The notes under the pieces: generated by a model
What the model saw: only the letters and a program-made list of their open reading frames with translations
The model's database searches: none
What the model was told of the DNA's origin: nothing
Made by a program: the position numbers and the translations under genes
From: a virus
Virus record (IMG/VR): IMGVR_UViG_3300047493_000009
Coordinates: 1-26,594 of that record
Strand: one strand, 5' to 3'
Length of the DNA stretch: 26,594 nucleotides
Shown here: positions 6,988 to 14,963 of the stretch, piece by piece
Layout: each line of letters starts with the position of its first letter
Numbering within the stretch: the first letter of the stretch is position 1

Positions 6988-7388
6988 TGCCCGAACATGT
7001 GGCCGATGACTGGCATAATATCGCCGGCCAGGTGAAAAGCGTTGAACAGGCCAATGGCGATGATTGACACCAGGGCGTAGAACACTTTACCTGTTGCCTT
7101 GTTGAGACTTAGTAAGAACTTTTCGTTCTTCATGACCAGTTCCAAAATACCAGGTTGCCGGACCTGGTGTTTTTCGTCCCACGCGCCGTAGAGCGCTGAG
7201 TTCATGTCCTTCATACTACCAAGTATGCCGACAACGAACACACCGCCCTCGTCCCGGTAGCCGAACACAGCACGCTCAATCCGGTCCATACGCTGGCTTG
7301 TCAGGTCAGCGTCGCGCTGGTTGCGTTCGCGCCCGGCTTCGCTCGCTGCGTAGTGTTCAGCTAGGCCCTCCCGTTCCTCGTTGGTCAT
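6984..7388 (-). CDS. C-terminally anchored membrane protein, possibly holin-like
   Basis: A 134-residue protein and the last gene of the minus-strand operon. Residues 1-100 are hydrophilic, charged and largely helical. One transmembrane helix follows at about 101-123 (VFYALVSIIAIGLFNAFHLAG), and the tail MPVIGHMFGH is short and histidine-containing. The plan, a charged amphipathic N-terminal part and a single C-terminal membrane helix, resembles XhlA-type or other small phage lysis-associated membrane proteins, and its place after the last virion gene would suit lysis. No recognisable endolysin lies next to it, so the role is open. The ATG at 7388 has no Shine-Dalgarno sequence; TATAAT stands six bases upstream. 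The 3' end overlaps the VRR-NUC gene by four bases. Confidence 0.72.
   Translation of the reverse strand: MTNEEREGLAEHYAASEAGRERNQRDADLTSQRMDRIERAVFGYRDEGGVFVVGILGSMKDMNSALYGAWDEKHQVRQPGILELVMKNEKFLLSLNKATGKVFYALVSIIAIGLFNAFHLAGDIMPVIGHMFGH
7149..7174 (+). terminator. Candidate rho-independent terminator of the replication operon
   Basis: A perfect 7-base-pair inverted repeat, ACCAGGT (7149-7155) and ACCTGGT (7162-7168), with loop TGCCGG, is followed by G and then TTTTT (7170-7174) on the plus strand. This is the layout of an intrinsic terminator. It lies about 160 bases past the end of the last plus-strand gene, inside the opposing membrane-protein gene, and would stop plus-strand transcripts before they run far antisense into the late operon. 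No matching structure for the minus-strand operon was found within the plus-strand genes. Confidence 0.5.
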
Positions 7389-7394
7389 ATCTCA

Positions 7395-7400
7395 ATTATA
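7395..7400 (-). promoter_or_regulatory. Consensus -10 box six bases before an ATG (leaderless-type start)
   Basis: Read on the minus strand, TATAAT is followed by TGAGAT and then the ATG of the membrane-protein gene. A perfect -10 hexamer at that distance would place the transcription start at or beside the ATG, giving an mRNA without a 5' leader. It sits in the 27-base gap after the transglycosylase gene. No good -35 hexamer is seen 16-18 bases upstream. The same ten bases, TAGTAT-R-ATT, recur at the same distance before the gene starting at 16468. Confidence 0.4.
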
Positions 7401-7415
7401 CTACCTGTTGTTTTC

Positions 7416-10313
7416 TCAGCGGCGCATGTCGCGCTGGAACGCACGCTCAGCCCCCTTGCTCTCGGTGTGTACCCCGTAGGTGCCGGTTTCATGTTCGATG
7501 GCCCGCGTTACGACGCTCGTGCCTGGTTCAGCGTCGTAATCCGGCGTGAGGCCACTCACGTTAAGGATGGCACCGAACCCGGGGAAGAACAGGTCGATGA
7601 TCGAGTACACGCTGTCGACGACCGTCTGTTCGAGCGATTGGTGGGATGCGCGACCGGCGATGTTCGACCCTATGCCGGTGACGCCGAGCGTCGCGGGGCT
7701 CGCCATGAACTTCGCGATGTTCTGCGCGATGTCGGCTTCGTCCGTACCCGGTCCACCGAGAACGTGATAGAGGCCATAATAGCCGCCCTTACGTTGCTCC
7801 TGGTTCTCGTTAATTTCGAGCCGGTACTGGTTGTTCAGACGCGACGGGTTCTCGAACAGGCTCTTGGTCACTTGCTCAGGCACGATGCCAAGCCGGAACG
7901 CGACGAATGGTCCGCTGATTGAACGAAAGGCGCGAGCGAACATCGTGAGGTTGTGATAGTCGCCTGCGCGCTCGTTGACGATCTGACCCTTGAGATAGTC
8001 CAACAGCGGGTCTTTGGGCATCTTCGCCATTGCTCTGTTCAACTGGCCGAACATGGCTGCCCGGTAGCCATCTTCGACGTGCTGGCCGAAGTCACGTATG
8101 GTGTTAAGCAGCGGCCCGATGAACGGTGTTTTGAGCGTCTGCATGATGTCGTGCGAGTAGTACGGCGTCCGAGCGCCGACGCGCTCCATCTCTTTGAGCA
8201 CCGCTTCAGGGACGAACCCGAGTTTGCCGACTGAGAACACCTTACTTAGGCCGTGCGTAATGCCTGTTATAAGCGCAGCAGTTCCGCCGGCAACCTGACT
8301 CGGTGCGCGCAAATAGGCGAGCGCCCCGACGTTCTTAATCGGATGCAGGCCGGGGTTCGTATACGCGAGAATCTTGGTCGAGTTCGTTCGAAAAAACGCG
8401 AACAGTTTTCCGATTGGCGACTTCTCGATTTCTCGTAGAACAGCAGGCACCGGGTCGTGATCGATCTTAGCGAACTGCTCGGCAAGAGTCGTACGGCCCA
8501 ACAGGTTCTTGGTATCTTTCGCAGCAGCCGACAGGTATTCGTCTCGGTCGACCAGCGGCAGAGTTTGCCTGGTAATGGTCTTTTTCAGGATGCCGGTCGA
8601 AATATCGCGCAGATACTCCACGCGTTCTTCGGCATTACGCTGCGCCAGTTCTTTGAGCGTCGCCACGTATTTTTCGACGCCGAACGCCCCGGACCCGAGC
8701 CCCCCCTGGACTTTTTGTAAATGAGCGGCAGCGGTCGCAGCAGCGGAGGCTGCCTGGGAGGCAGCAGCCTGCGCCGCTTGGGTCCCAAGCGCCTTCGCCC
8801 GGGCTGTGGCCTGTTGTGACGTTTTCCAGGCCTGCTGAGCGGCGTTCTGGGCGGCGTCACGCGCTGCGATGAGGCGCTGGCCCGCCAAGAGGTGCCCGGC
8901 GGTCGGCGTGCCGCTAATAAACGCTTTCGTGGCAGCGTCACCCTGATCTGCGAACATCTGCGCGACGGGCTCTTGCAGTTCCGTCATATCAGCCGCCGTC
9001 TTACGAAAGCTGTCGACCCGTCGAGCATCAGCGTTCATTTGACCCGTAACAATGCCCATATAGATTTTCTTGCCGGTCTTGTTAAAATGCACGTCTAAGT
9101 CGGGGCGCTTCTGGAACCAGGTTGCTGCCTGTCGACCTGCATTTGTTACGAGTGTCGCAATTTCCGTATCGCCGATTTTTTTAGCAACTGTTGCGATGAT
9201 CGGTGCATGGTTTAAAATAACGCCGACACGCGGCGCGAGCAGCCCGAACGCAGCTTTTGATATACCCGTCAGGGCTTCGACGCCCTTACCAACAGGTACA
9301 ACAGTTAGGGGGTCACCGAGAATTTGCGAAAGCGTATCTGCAACCGCTCGCGACCCTGTTGCAAGCGGCCCATGTAGGTGCGCGTTAATCTGGGCGTCCG
9401 AGGGCACCCCCAAAATGTCGTGAGTCGCCGCTCGATCAATCGCGTTTGCTCGCTCTTGATACGCAGGATTAAACACCCATTGGGTCACCTGTTTGCGTAG
9501 GGCGTCCCATTCTTCGGGATGCTCGATGATCTCGCCGTTGAGATAGCCCTTGCCTTCTTCGAACGCCCGCGCACCGGCCGCGCCGCGTTGGAGGCTTGAG
9601 AGCGCGTTCGAGACGTGTTCGATGAAACTTGGGTGATCTTTCGTGATCTGATGCAAGACCTGTGGAATATGATGCCCGAGTTTTGCTAACGCAGGGTCGG
9701 CTTTGTCCAGGCGGTGTGTGAGTGACTTCGGGTCGTTTAAGAACTGCGTAACAGGCTTCGGAACGGCAAAGCCTGCTTCGGACGCAGCTTCTTGATACTG
9801 GCTCGTAAGGCCGACGTCATCGTATTGCTTGACGTACTCCTGGTACTTCTTCATGTACTCGGGAGTCTGATCTCCGAAGTGCTGCACGGCCCTGTTGTAG
9901 TCGCCGTTATTCTGCATGAGCAACTGGTGGAAGTATTTCATCCCACCTTCGATGTTTTTCAAGGGGTCCGTGCGATCTTGTGGGTTGCCCATCCCCGCCT
10001 GTTTCCAGGCGTCGACGCTCATCTGATACATGCCGACGTGCTTGGTGGGGCTTACGGCGTTCGGGTCATCTTGAGCATCTTCGATGCGATGAATCGCGAG
10101 AGCGACGCTTGGCTTGATGCCATAACGAAGCGCAGCCTGCACGATGTCCGACTGATACTTGCTCGTGTAACTATCTGCTTTATCGGGAGCCTGTGGGTTC
10201 GCGACCGGCTCAAAACGCAGTTCACCGCTTGGAGCGCCAACAGGTGTGAATTGCAGACTCCCGCCGCTTTGGGCAGGAGCCGGGGACACGGGCGTAAATT
10301 GCAGTTCCGGCAT
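7416..10313 (-). CDS. Large internal virion (ejection) protein with N-terminal lytic transglycosylase domain, T7 gp16-like
   Basis: A 965-residue protein, probably packaged in the virion and ejected to cut peptidoglycan and help form the DNA channel. Three copies of a short motif open the protein: LQFTPV (4-9), LQFTPV (20-25) and LRFEPV (32-37). An SLT-type lytic transglycosylase domain follows at about 45-170: helix ALRYGIKPSVALAIHRIED with catalytic Glu78, then HVGMYQMS (92-99), the counterpart of the family's G-L-M-Q motif. The remaining 800 residues are mostly helical, with an alanine-rich coiled-coil stretch at about 490-533. T7 gp16 has the same plan, an N-terminal transglycosylase on a very long helical protein, and the gene is last in the virion series as in T7. 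The ATG is 5 bases after the preceding stop. The transglycosylase call is firm; equivalence to gp16 rests on plan and order. Confidence 0.85.
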   Translation of the reverse strand: MPELQFTPVSPAPAQSGGSLQFTPVGAPSGELRFEPVANPQAPDKADSYTSKYQSDIVQAALRYGIKPSVALAIHRIEDAQDDPNAVSPTKHVGMYQMSVDAWKQAGMGNPQDRTDPLKNIEGGMKYFHQLLMQNNGDYNRAVQHFGDQTPEYMKKYQEYVKQYDDVGLTSQYQEAASEAGFAVPKPVTQFLNDPKSLTHRLDKADPALAKLGHHIPQVLHQITKDHPSFIEHVSNALSSLQRGAAGARAFEEGKGYLNGEIIEHPEEWDALRKQVTQWVFNPAYQERANAIDRAATHDILGVPSDAQINAHLHGPLATGSRAVADTLSQILGDPLTVVPVGKGVEALTGISKAAFGLLAPRVGVILNHAPIIATVAKKIGDTEIATLVTNAGRQAATWFQKRPDLDVHFNKTGKKIYMGIVTGQMNADARRVDSFRKTAADMTELQEPVAQMFADQGDAATKAFISGTPTAGHLLAGQRLIAARDAAQNAAQQAWKTSQQATARAKALGTQAAQAAASQAASAAATAAAHLQKVQGGLGSGAFGVEKYVATLKELAQRNAEERVEYLRDISTGILKKTITRQTLPLVDRDEYLSAAAKDTKNLLGRTTLAEQFAKIDHDPVPAVLREIEKSPIGKLFAFFRTNSTKILAYTNPGLHPIKNVGALAYLRAPSQVAGGTAALITGITHGLSKVFSVGKLGFVPEAVLKEMERVGARTPYYSHDIMQTLKTPFIGPLLNTIRDFGQHVEDGYRAAMFGQLNRAMAKMPKDPLLDYLKGQIVNERAGDYHNLTMFARAFRSISGPFVAFRLGIVPEQVTKSLFENPSRLNNQYRLEINENQEQRKGGYYGLYHVLGGPGTDEADIAQNIAKFMASPATLGVTGIGSNIAGRASHQSLEQTVVDSVYSIIDLFFPGFGAILNVSGLTPDYDAEPGTSVVTRAIEHETGTYGVHTESKGAERAFQRDMRR

Positions 10314-10318
10314 TACGA

Positions 10319-11710
10319 TTACGGGTTAATCGGCTGGCCGTTTTTATCGACGAGTTGGCCAGTCCCGGCGTTTCGTATCGAGCCGTCAGCGTATTGATAG
10401 AACGTCTGTCCGTTCATCGTCGCCTGACCGGTGACGACGCCGTACTCCGAACCCTTGGGTGCGGCAGCACCAGCCCCGCCAACAGTCGTTACGGGTTTAC
10501 CGCCGGTCTGCGAACTGACGCTGTGATTCGTCGCAGCGTCGAGCGCCGGGCCGTAGCTCTTGATCGCAGCGTCGATCTGCGCCTCTTGGGCCTGCAGCGT
10601 CGCATACATCTGTTGGGCCTGCGCCGTGTTGGCTTCCGACGACGCCGACGCGATGCTCGCCTGCAGCTTCGCCATGTTCGCCTCGGTTGAGGCGCGCTCT
10701 GCGGTCAGCGCCTTATAGGACACCATGATTGTGCTCGTTGCGGCGTTCTTATTCTGAATCGACGAGACGTAGGCTTGCACCCGAGCCTTCGACGTGCTGA
10801 CGTAGCTCTGCGCCTTCAGCGCCTCGACCTGGAGGCGTTGCTGCGCCTGGTCGATTTTCGCCTGTGCCACTTGGAGCTTTGCCTGGTTGTTGGCTTTGAT
10901 CGCGTCGAGTTTCGCCTGGTCGAGTGCAAGGCTTGCCTTATGCCAGGTGTCGACATCTTCGGCCTTGGTTTTCGAGAGGTCAAACGCAGCCGTTCGGAGC
11001 GCGAACGTCTGCTCCCAACGGCTCTGCATCGAATTGGTCATGTCATCGAGCGCAACCGGGTCCGCTGTTCCGCCGGACGCTGTTTTTTGAATGATCGCGT
11101 AAGCGTCTTTGAGATTCGCGGTGTTCGGGCTCGCTAACAGGTGGGTGACGTCCGAGGCAAGAGCACGAGTCGTTGCCTGCGTCTGGTATTGGTCCGCCGC
11201 AAGAACATCGGGTGGCACATTGCGATAGCTTTTCAGAGCAGCCTGACGCTGAACCGTCGGCATCTGTTCAAACGACTGCTGCTGCTCAGGGCTAAGCTGA
11301 TTCCAGTCTTGCTTGTTGCTGCCCATGATCGCCGTCACGTCGACCTTGCCGTCGCTTGTGAGCGGCGGGGGGACGCCTGCCTGTTGCGAGAGTTGAGCGA
11401 TGCGTTGAGCGACCTGGGGATTGTCCGCGTACTGGGGATTCGCGCTGACATACTGGCCGATCATCGCCAACTGTTGCTGAGCGTACGCGGACTGCTGCTG
11501 CTGAAGTTTGAGTTTCTGCTCTTGCTGCTGCTGCAAGAGTGCCGGGTAGGCTGCGAGGGCTCCACCGATCTGTCCGATCATCCCGCCGTAGGGGTTAACC
11601 GGGTTCGTGACGACGCCGGCCGCCGGCGAGGGCAGCGCGGGCAGGGCACCATTGAAGCCGCCGAGCCCGGAGGGGCCAGCGGGGGCAGGAGCAGGGGCGG
11701 GACCAGCCAT
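10319..11710 (-). CDS. Coiled-coil virion protein, probable T7 gp15-like ejection protein
   Basis: A 463-residue protein starting at the ATG at 11710, which overlaps the preceding stop (ATGA) and has GGAAGG upstream. The frame is open 52 codons further, but that part is antisense-like and overlaps the ATP-grasp gene. The N-terminus is Pro/Ala/Gly-rich, followed by a glutamine-rich helix (LLQQQQEQKLKLQQQQ). A long Ala/Gln/Lys coiled coil occupies about residues 235-380, and a small C-terminal segment reads GQTFYQYADGSIRN. No enzyme motif is visible. Its place directly before the transglycosylase gene and its helical, low-aromatic composition match ejection proteins such as gp15, but no sequence homology to gp15 is claimed. 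Confidence 0.75.
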   Translation of the reverse strand: MAGPAPAPAPAGPSGLGGFNGALPALPSPAAGVVTNPVNPYGGMIGQIGGALAAYPALLQQQQEQKLKLQQQQSAYAQQQLAMIGQYVSANPQYADNPQVAQRIAQLSQQAGVPPPLTSDGKVDVTAIMGSNKQDWNQLSPEQQQSFEQMPTVQRQAALKSYRNVPPDVLAADQYQTQATTRALASDVTHLLASPNTANLKDAYAIIQKTASGGTADPVALDDMTNSMQSRWEQTFALRTAAFDLSKTKAEDVDTWHKASLALDQAKLDAIKANNQAKLQVAQAKIDQAQQRLQVEALKAQSYVSTSKARVQAYVSSIQNKNAATSTIMVSYKALTAERASTEANMAKLQASIASASSEANTAQAQQMYATLQAQEAQIDAAIKSYGPALDAATNHSVSSQTGGKPVTTVGGAGAAAPKGSEYGVVTGQATMNGQTFYQYADGSIRNAGTGQLVDKNGQPINP

Positions 11711-13098
11711 CAGTTTACCTTCCAGACGATGCCCCGAGGCATATCGAGCCCGAGGGACATGTACTCTTCGATGTCTTTCCCGAGGACCTTGGCGGCGTCC
11801 GTCCGGTACTGCATATTCGCCACCTTGAGGCCCTTGGGGTTCTTCTTGTCCAGGTAAGCATAGCACCGGTTAAAAGCGGCCTGGAGCGATTTTCCGGCCG
11901 ATAATGATATCCCGACCATTCCGAACGGTGAGGCCACTTCTAGGGGCGCGTAGGTACCACGCCGCACGTCGTAGACGACGAACTGCTTCGCCCAACACCC
12001 ATCGGCCCCGTAGATGGGCGTCCCTTGAGCGACGGTCATTTCGGAGACTTGCTTCGCCTCTGTCGGATATGGCGGCACCGAGACGCGAACCGAACAGTAA
12101 ATCTGACTGGTATCGAAGATGTCGTCGACAGTTTCGTAGTCCTCCGCTTCGGGCCAGCGGGGCGTCCCCACCAGGTGTGCCAGGAGAGCCGAGAGGCTCT
12201 TGATGGCACGTTGGCTGGTCATCTCCGAGTCGGAGCCGAGCCGAAACGTCGCCTCAAGAACGTACGCTGCGTCCTTGGTGATAATGGCGTTGAGGTCATA
12301 AATACCGGGGCCAGCCTTTTGTTTGACCAGCCACGCCTCGAAAGCGGACCAATTAAGGCGATCACACACGACAGGATGCTTCGAATCATAGAACCAGACT
12401 ACGTTGCAGGCGCAACCGGTAGCGGGTCCGAGGTCCCCGTCGAGGAACGCTTTGTGCTCTTGCGTCCCCTCAACAGGCCCGACGAACCGTTTCCCATCGA
12501 ACCATTGAGCCGTCGAGAGAGCAGCCCCTTTGATTTTCTCCTGCAAGATGCACTTGGTTGCATCTCCGAATCGTTCTCGTGCAAAAGACAGGTAACGCAG
12601 AACAGCTTGTGTGTCTGCTCCCACGAAAGTCGCTGCTGCTTCGAGGTATTTTTCACTTTTCCAGGCCCAGCCTCCATCGGCATTTTCGTCCTCCTGTTCA
12701 GGGTCGCTCTCAAGAAAGGCGATGACCCCACTAATCGTAGCGAACTCTTTCGTCGGCGGCGTTTTCATTCCCATTTCGTCGCAGGCAGCCATGAACCAGG
12801 CCCGTTCTTTCTCGGCCCGGTCCTGGAGTTTGCCGCTACCAATGACGAGGCAGCCCTGTTGCCGCAACAGTTCTGCTTTCTCGCCTGCGCCGGAGCAATC
12901 AAAGAAAAAGATCGTTGCGGGGTTTTGTTTGCCCCACGCCACCCATTTGTCGTAGTTGCCCTCGATACGGACCAGGCCCATCCCGACTTCTCGATGGTCT
13001 TTCGAGGCGTGGTACATGAGGACGTCGTTGCCCTCGTCCACGAGTCGACGCGCCCAACTGAGCCCCCAGCCTTCGAGATTGTGAAAGGCGACCCGCAC
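11710..13098 (-). CDS. PurD-like ATP-grasp protein inside the virion gene cluster
   Basis: A 462-residue protein related to phosphoribosylamine-glycine ligase (PurD/GARS), an ATP-grasp enzyme joining a carboxylate to an amine. The order follows PurD: Rossmann-like start MRVAFHNLEGWGLSWARRL, the central LQDRAEKERAWFMAACDEMG (91-110), ILQEKIKG (184-191), EHKAFLDGDLGPATGCACN (214-232; compare PurD D-H-K-R ... G-P-N-T-G-G-M-G), and YDLNAIITKDAAYVLEATFR (267-286; compare the PurD E-F-N-C-R-F-G-D-P-E segment). E282 is kept, but the following asparagine, a metal ligand in PurD, is threonine, so the substrate or activity may differ. The start is a GTG at 13098; the stop overlaps the next ATG (ATGA). 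No other purine-synthesis gene is present. The gene lies between the gp14-like and gp15-like genes, so modification of an ejection protein is a plausible alternative to nucleotide synthesis. Confidence 0.78.
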   Translation of the reverse strand: MRVAFHNLEGWGLSWARRLVDEGNDVLMYHASKDHREVGMGLVRIEGNYDKWVAWGKQNPATIFFFDCSGAGEKAELLRQQGCLVIGSGKLQDRAEKERAWFMAACDEMGMKTPPTKEFATISGVIAFLESDPEQEDENADGGWAWKSEKYLEAAATFVGADTQAVLRYLSFARERFGDATKCILQEKIKGAALSTAQWFDGKRFVGPVEGTQEHKAFLDGDLGPATGCACNVVWFYDSKHPVVCDRLNWSAFEAWLVKQKAGPGIYDLNAIITKDAAYVLEATFRLGSDSEMTSQRAIKSLSALLAHLVGTPRWPEAEDYETVDDIFDTSQIYCSVRVSVPPYPTEAKQVSEMTVAQGTPIYGADGCWAKQFVVYDVRRGTYAPLEVASPFGMVGISLSAGKSLQAAFNRCYAYLDKKNPKGLKVANMQYRTDAAKVLGKDIEEYMSLGLDMPRGIVWKVN

Positions 13099-13101
13099 CG
13101 T

Positions 13102-14211
13102 TTAGTAGTCGCCGGTCGAAAACTGCGACAGGTCGACCGACCCGAGCCCTTGGCCGACCTGACTCGGCTGCGTCTGCTGGCTGCTGAACAGGTTGGGGTT
13201 CGAGGCGAAAAAACTCGCCAGGCCCGTGAACGGGTTGTTCGCTGCGCCGTTCGCTTGAATGTTCGATGCGTTGGTCGAGTCTTGCTGCGCCATCCCGGCA
13301 GCCTGGGAAGCGGCCTGGCCGTACTGACTTCCCGTGTTGAGCAACTGTTGGGCCACCCCAGGGATATAGCTCTGCTGGCCTTCGACTGCGCCTTGCACAC
13401 CCGACGTGAGGCTCGACCCGAGATTCGCGGCACCCGTCAAGTTGGTAAGATACTGCTGGGCCTGACTGTTGCCGCTCTGAGCCGCCGCTTGCAGCATTTG
13501 CATCGTCTGGGAGTCGATGCCGGCGGCCGTCGACTGGGCAGCGCCCTGTGCCTGGTTCGCCAACTGTTGGGAGTCGCCGGCGAACTGCCCGGCCAGGTTC
13601 GTTCTCTGTGAGAGATACTGGTTCTGAGCGTTTTGAATCAGGGCGTTTGGGTTCGCGTCCGGCCCCAACTGATTGACGATGTTGTTAATCGACGACTGGT
13701 CACCAGCCGCCGACTGCGAGAGTGCGTTCTGGGCATACTGCGGGTTGAGGCCGTTTTGGGCCTCGTTCTCGTAGAAACCGAGACTCTGCCCGCCAACGCC
13801 ATTGATGCCCGAGAGCGTCCCGCCCGGGTTGGACAGGTAGCTCTGCACCGCCTGGTTCATACCGAGCGCGTTCGTGCCAGCACCCGCATCTGCGGTACCT
13901 GGGCTCATGAGAGCAGCAAGCGCCGACGAGTCCGCCTGGGGGATTTGCGAGCCGGTAGAGTTAAGCTCCGAGTTGTAGATGCCGCCGAGTTCGGGGTTCA
14001 GGCCAGCGTAGTCTTGCTGGTAGATGCCTTGGAGATACTGCGAGAGATCGAGGCCCTCTTGGTCAAGCTGTTGCTGACCCTGCGTTGCCGCTGCGGCAGC
14101 CTGAGTCGCCTGTTCGCTTGCTTGTGCCTGTTGGTTGGCCGCGTCCTCGGTTGCGTTTGACTGAATAATCGAACTGCCAAGGCCGAACAAGCCTGAAATG
14201 ACGGAGCCCAT
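13102..14211 (-). CDS. Gln/Ala-rich virion protein, probable T7 gp14-like ejection protein
   Basis: A 369-residue protein. It begins with a short hydrophobic glycine-rich segment, MGSVISGLFGLGSSII (1-16), that could insert in a membrane, followed by a Gln/Ala helix (residues 18-55) and long Gln/Asn/Ser/Gly-rich helical segments. It contains no cysteine and very little lysine. T7 gp14, which ends up in the outer membrane on ejection, shows the same plan of a hydrophobic glycine-rich N-terminus followed by an Ala/Gln-rich helical body. The gene follows the GNAT-like gene, as gp14 follows gp13 in T7. The ATG at 14211 has GGGAG (14213-14217) and a TATACT box (14218-14223) immediately upstream. 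Homology is suggested by plan and order only. Confidence 0.72.
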   Translation of the reverse strand: MGSVISGLFGLGSSIIQSNATEDAANQQAQASEQATQAAAAATQGQQQLDQEGLDLSQYLQGIYQQDYAGLNPELGGIYNSELNSTGSQIPQADSSALAALMSPGTADAGAGTNALGMNQAVQSYLSNPGGTLSGINGVGGQSLGFYENEAQNGLNPQYAQNALSQSAAGDQSSINNIVNQLGPDANPNALIQNAQNQYLSQRTNLAGQFAGDSQQLANQAQGAAQSTAAGIDSQTMQMLQAAAQSGNSQAQQYLTNLTGAANLGSSLTSGVQGAVEGQQSYIPGVAQQLLNTGSQYGQAASQAAGMAQQDSTNASNIQANGAANNPFTGLASFFASNPNLFSSQQTQPSQVGQGLGSVDLSQFSTGDY

Positions 14212-14291
14212 GCTCCCAGTATATCACTTCAGCTTCAAGCGCCTCAACTTGTTAGGCTCGCACGAACAAGCAGGGTAGCAACCCCATGTGT
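14212..14291 (-). promoter_or_regulatory. 80-base intergenic gap with -10-like box and inverted repeat
   Basis: This is one of the few sizeable gaps in the minus-strand block. Read on the minus strand it contains TTGAGG, 18 bases, TATACT (14223-14218), six bases (GGGAGC) and the ATG. The hexamers match the sigma-70 consensus at four and five positions. The predicted start would fall at the ATG, leaving GGGAG outside the transcript, so either the promoter or the ribosome site is used, not both. A 6-base inverted repeat, CTTGTT/AACAAG (14248-14253 and 14265-14270, 11-base loop), may be a weak hairpin. No open reading frame is seen in the gap. Confidence 0.35.
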
Positions 14292-14750
14292 TTAGATAAT
14301 ATCGCTCGTAGGTGCCGAAATGGGCGTCGTACCTGTCGAATCGAACGGGGAGTGTATGACCAGGGCGTGCGTCGACCATCGGCGGTGCCTCTTATTCAGC
14401 CGTTTGAGCGTGAAATCGATCATCTCGGTGTTCGCAGAAAGAACAGTTGCCAGGAGCGGCCGGGGGACGGTATCGAGAAAGTCGAGGAGTTTCGCGAGGC
14501 CACGCTTACCGCGCCGGGTCGCGTCGCTGTAGAGCCCGGTGACGAACACGCTCTTGTTCGGCATCTCTTCGAGGCCCATGACCGCGCAGAGGACCGGGCC
14601 GTCCCAGGCACCGAACCAGGTGGCCGCTGCGAACCGAACGTGATCGAACGGCAGCCCCCACTTCTCTTCGTAGTCCAGCACGAACGATGACGCCCGTTCG
14701 TGGTCGACAATCTCGACCGTAATCTGCGGGAGAACCGTAACCGAGCCCAT
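14292..14750 (-). CDS. GNAT-fold acetyltransferase-like protein, probable T7 gp13 counterpart
   Basis: A 152-residue protein with GNAT features: a strand AATWFGAWDGPVLCAVMGLEE (about 42-62), a strand KSVFVTGLYSD, and then the acetyl-CoA pyrophosphate loop TRRGKRGLAKLLDFL (78-92), matching the R/Q-x2-G-x-G/A pattern, followed by PLLATVLSANTEMIDFTLKRL, the strand and helix of the second half of the fold. From memory, T7 gp13 (internal virion protein A) and its relatives show the same GNAT-like fold, and here the gene also directly precedes the gp14-like gene. It may have a structural or assembly role rather than acetylate anything. The ATG is used; the ribosome site is weak. The C-terminus is Ser/Thr/Pro-rich. 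Confidence 0.72.
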   Translation of the reverse strand: MGSVTVLPQITVEIVDHERASSFVLDYEEKWGLPFDHVRFAAATWFGAWDGPVLCAVMGLEEMPNKSVFVTGLYSDATRRGKRGLAKLLDFLDTVPRPLLATVLSANTEMIDFTLKRLNKRHRRWSTHALVIHSPFDSTGTTPISAPTSDII

Positions 14751-14765
14751 GCGCCAGGCTTCGAG

Positions 14766-14963
14766 CTAGGTCTTAGGTTTCCTCTTATTCGTGCCTTTGT
14801 GGTCGTTCCAGATCATCGCAGCGAACTTCGGCAACTGAGGCAGCGTCAACCGTCCGTACGCGCCCAGTTGTGTCCCAAAACGCTGTGCTGACCCGGCTAA
14901 GCCGCGCTTCGAGGGAGGTTTCGGAAGCTTCGGCAGGGAGGGGAGTTGCGGGTAGCCAGCCAT
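14766..14963 (-). CDS. Small basic proline-rich protein, unknown function
   Basis: A 65-residue protein. Its N-terminus is a proline-leucine repeat, PQLPSLPKLPKPPSKRG, the middle has RLTLPQLPKFAAMIW, and the C-terminus NDHKGTNKRKPKT is strongly basic. It is predicted to be largely extended or disordered, with basic residues that could contact DNA or membrane phosphates. No family is recognised. Its ATG overlaps the stop of the preceding gene (TAATG at 14961-14965), and the GNAT-like gene follows 15 bases after its own stop. The tight coupling on the upstream side supports a real gene. Being inside the virion series, it is probably a minor structural or assembly protein. Confidence 0.65.
   Translation of the reverse strand: MAGYPQLPSLPKLPKPPSKRGLAGSAQRFGTQLGAYGRLTLPQLPKFAAMIWNDHKGTNKRKPKT

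Noticed and set aside
11711-11866. N-terminal extension of the gp15-like gene by 52 codons
   Set aside because: It overlaps the end of the ATP-grasp gene and has an antisense-like composition; the ATG at 11710 gives the standard ATGA overlap and has GGAAGG upstream.
12025-13611. A 528-codon open frame on the plus strand opposite the ATP-grasp and gp14-like genes
   Set aside because: It is the antisense of two well-supported minus-strand genes, crosses their junction, has no ribosome site and encodes a sequence rich in Arg, Leu and Cys typical of antisense frames in GC-rich DNA.
14218-14246. TTGAGG-18-TATACT as a full sigma-70 promoter with a normal leader
   Set aside because: The predicted start would coincide with the ATG, leaving the GGGAG ribosome site outside the mRNA; kept only as a possible leaderless-type element.
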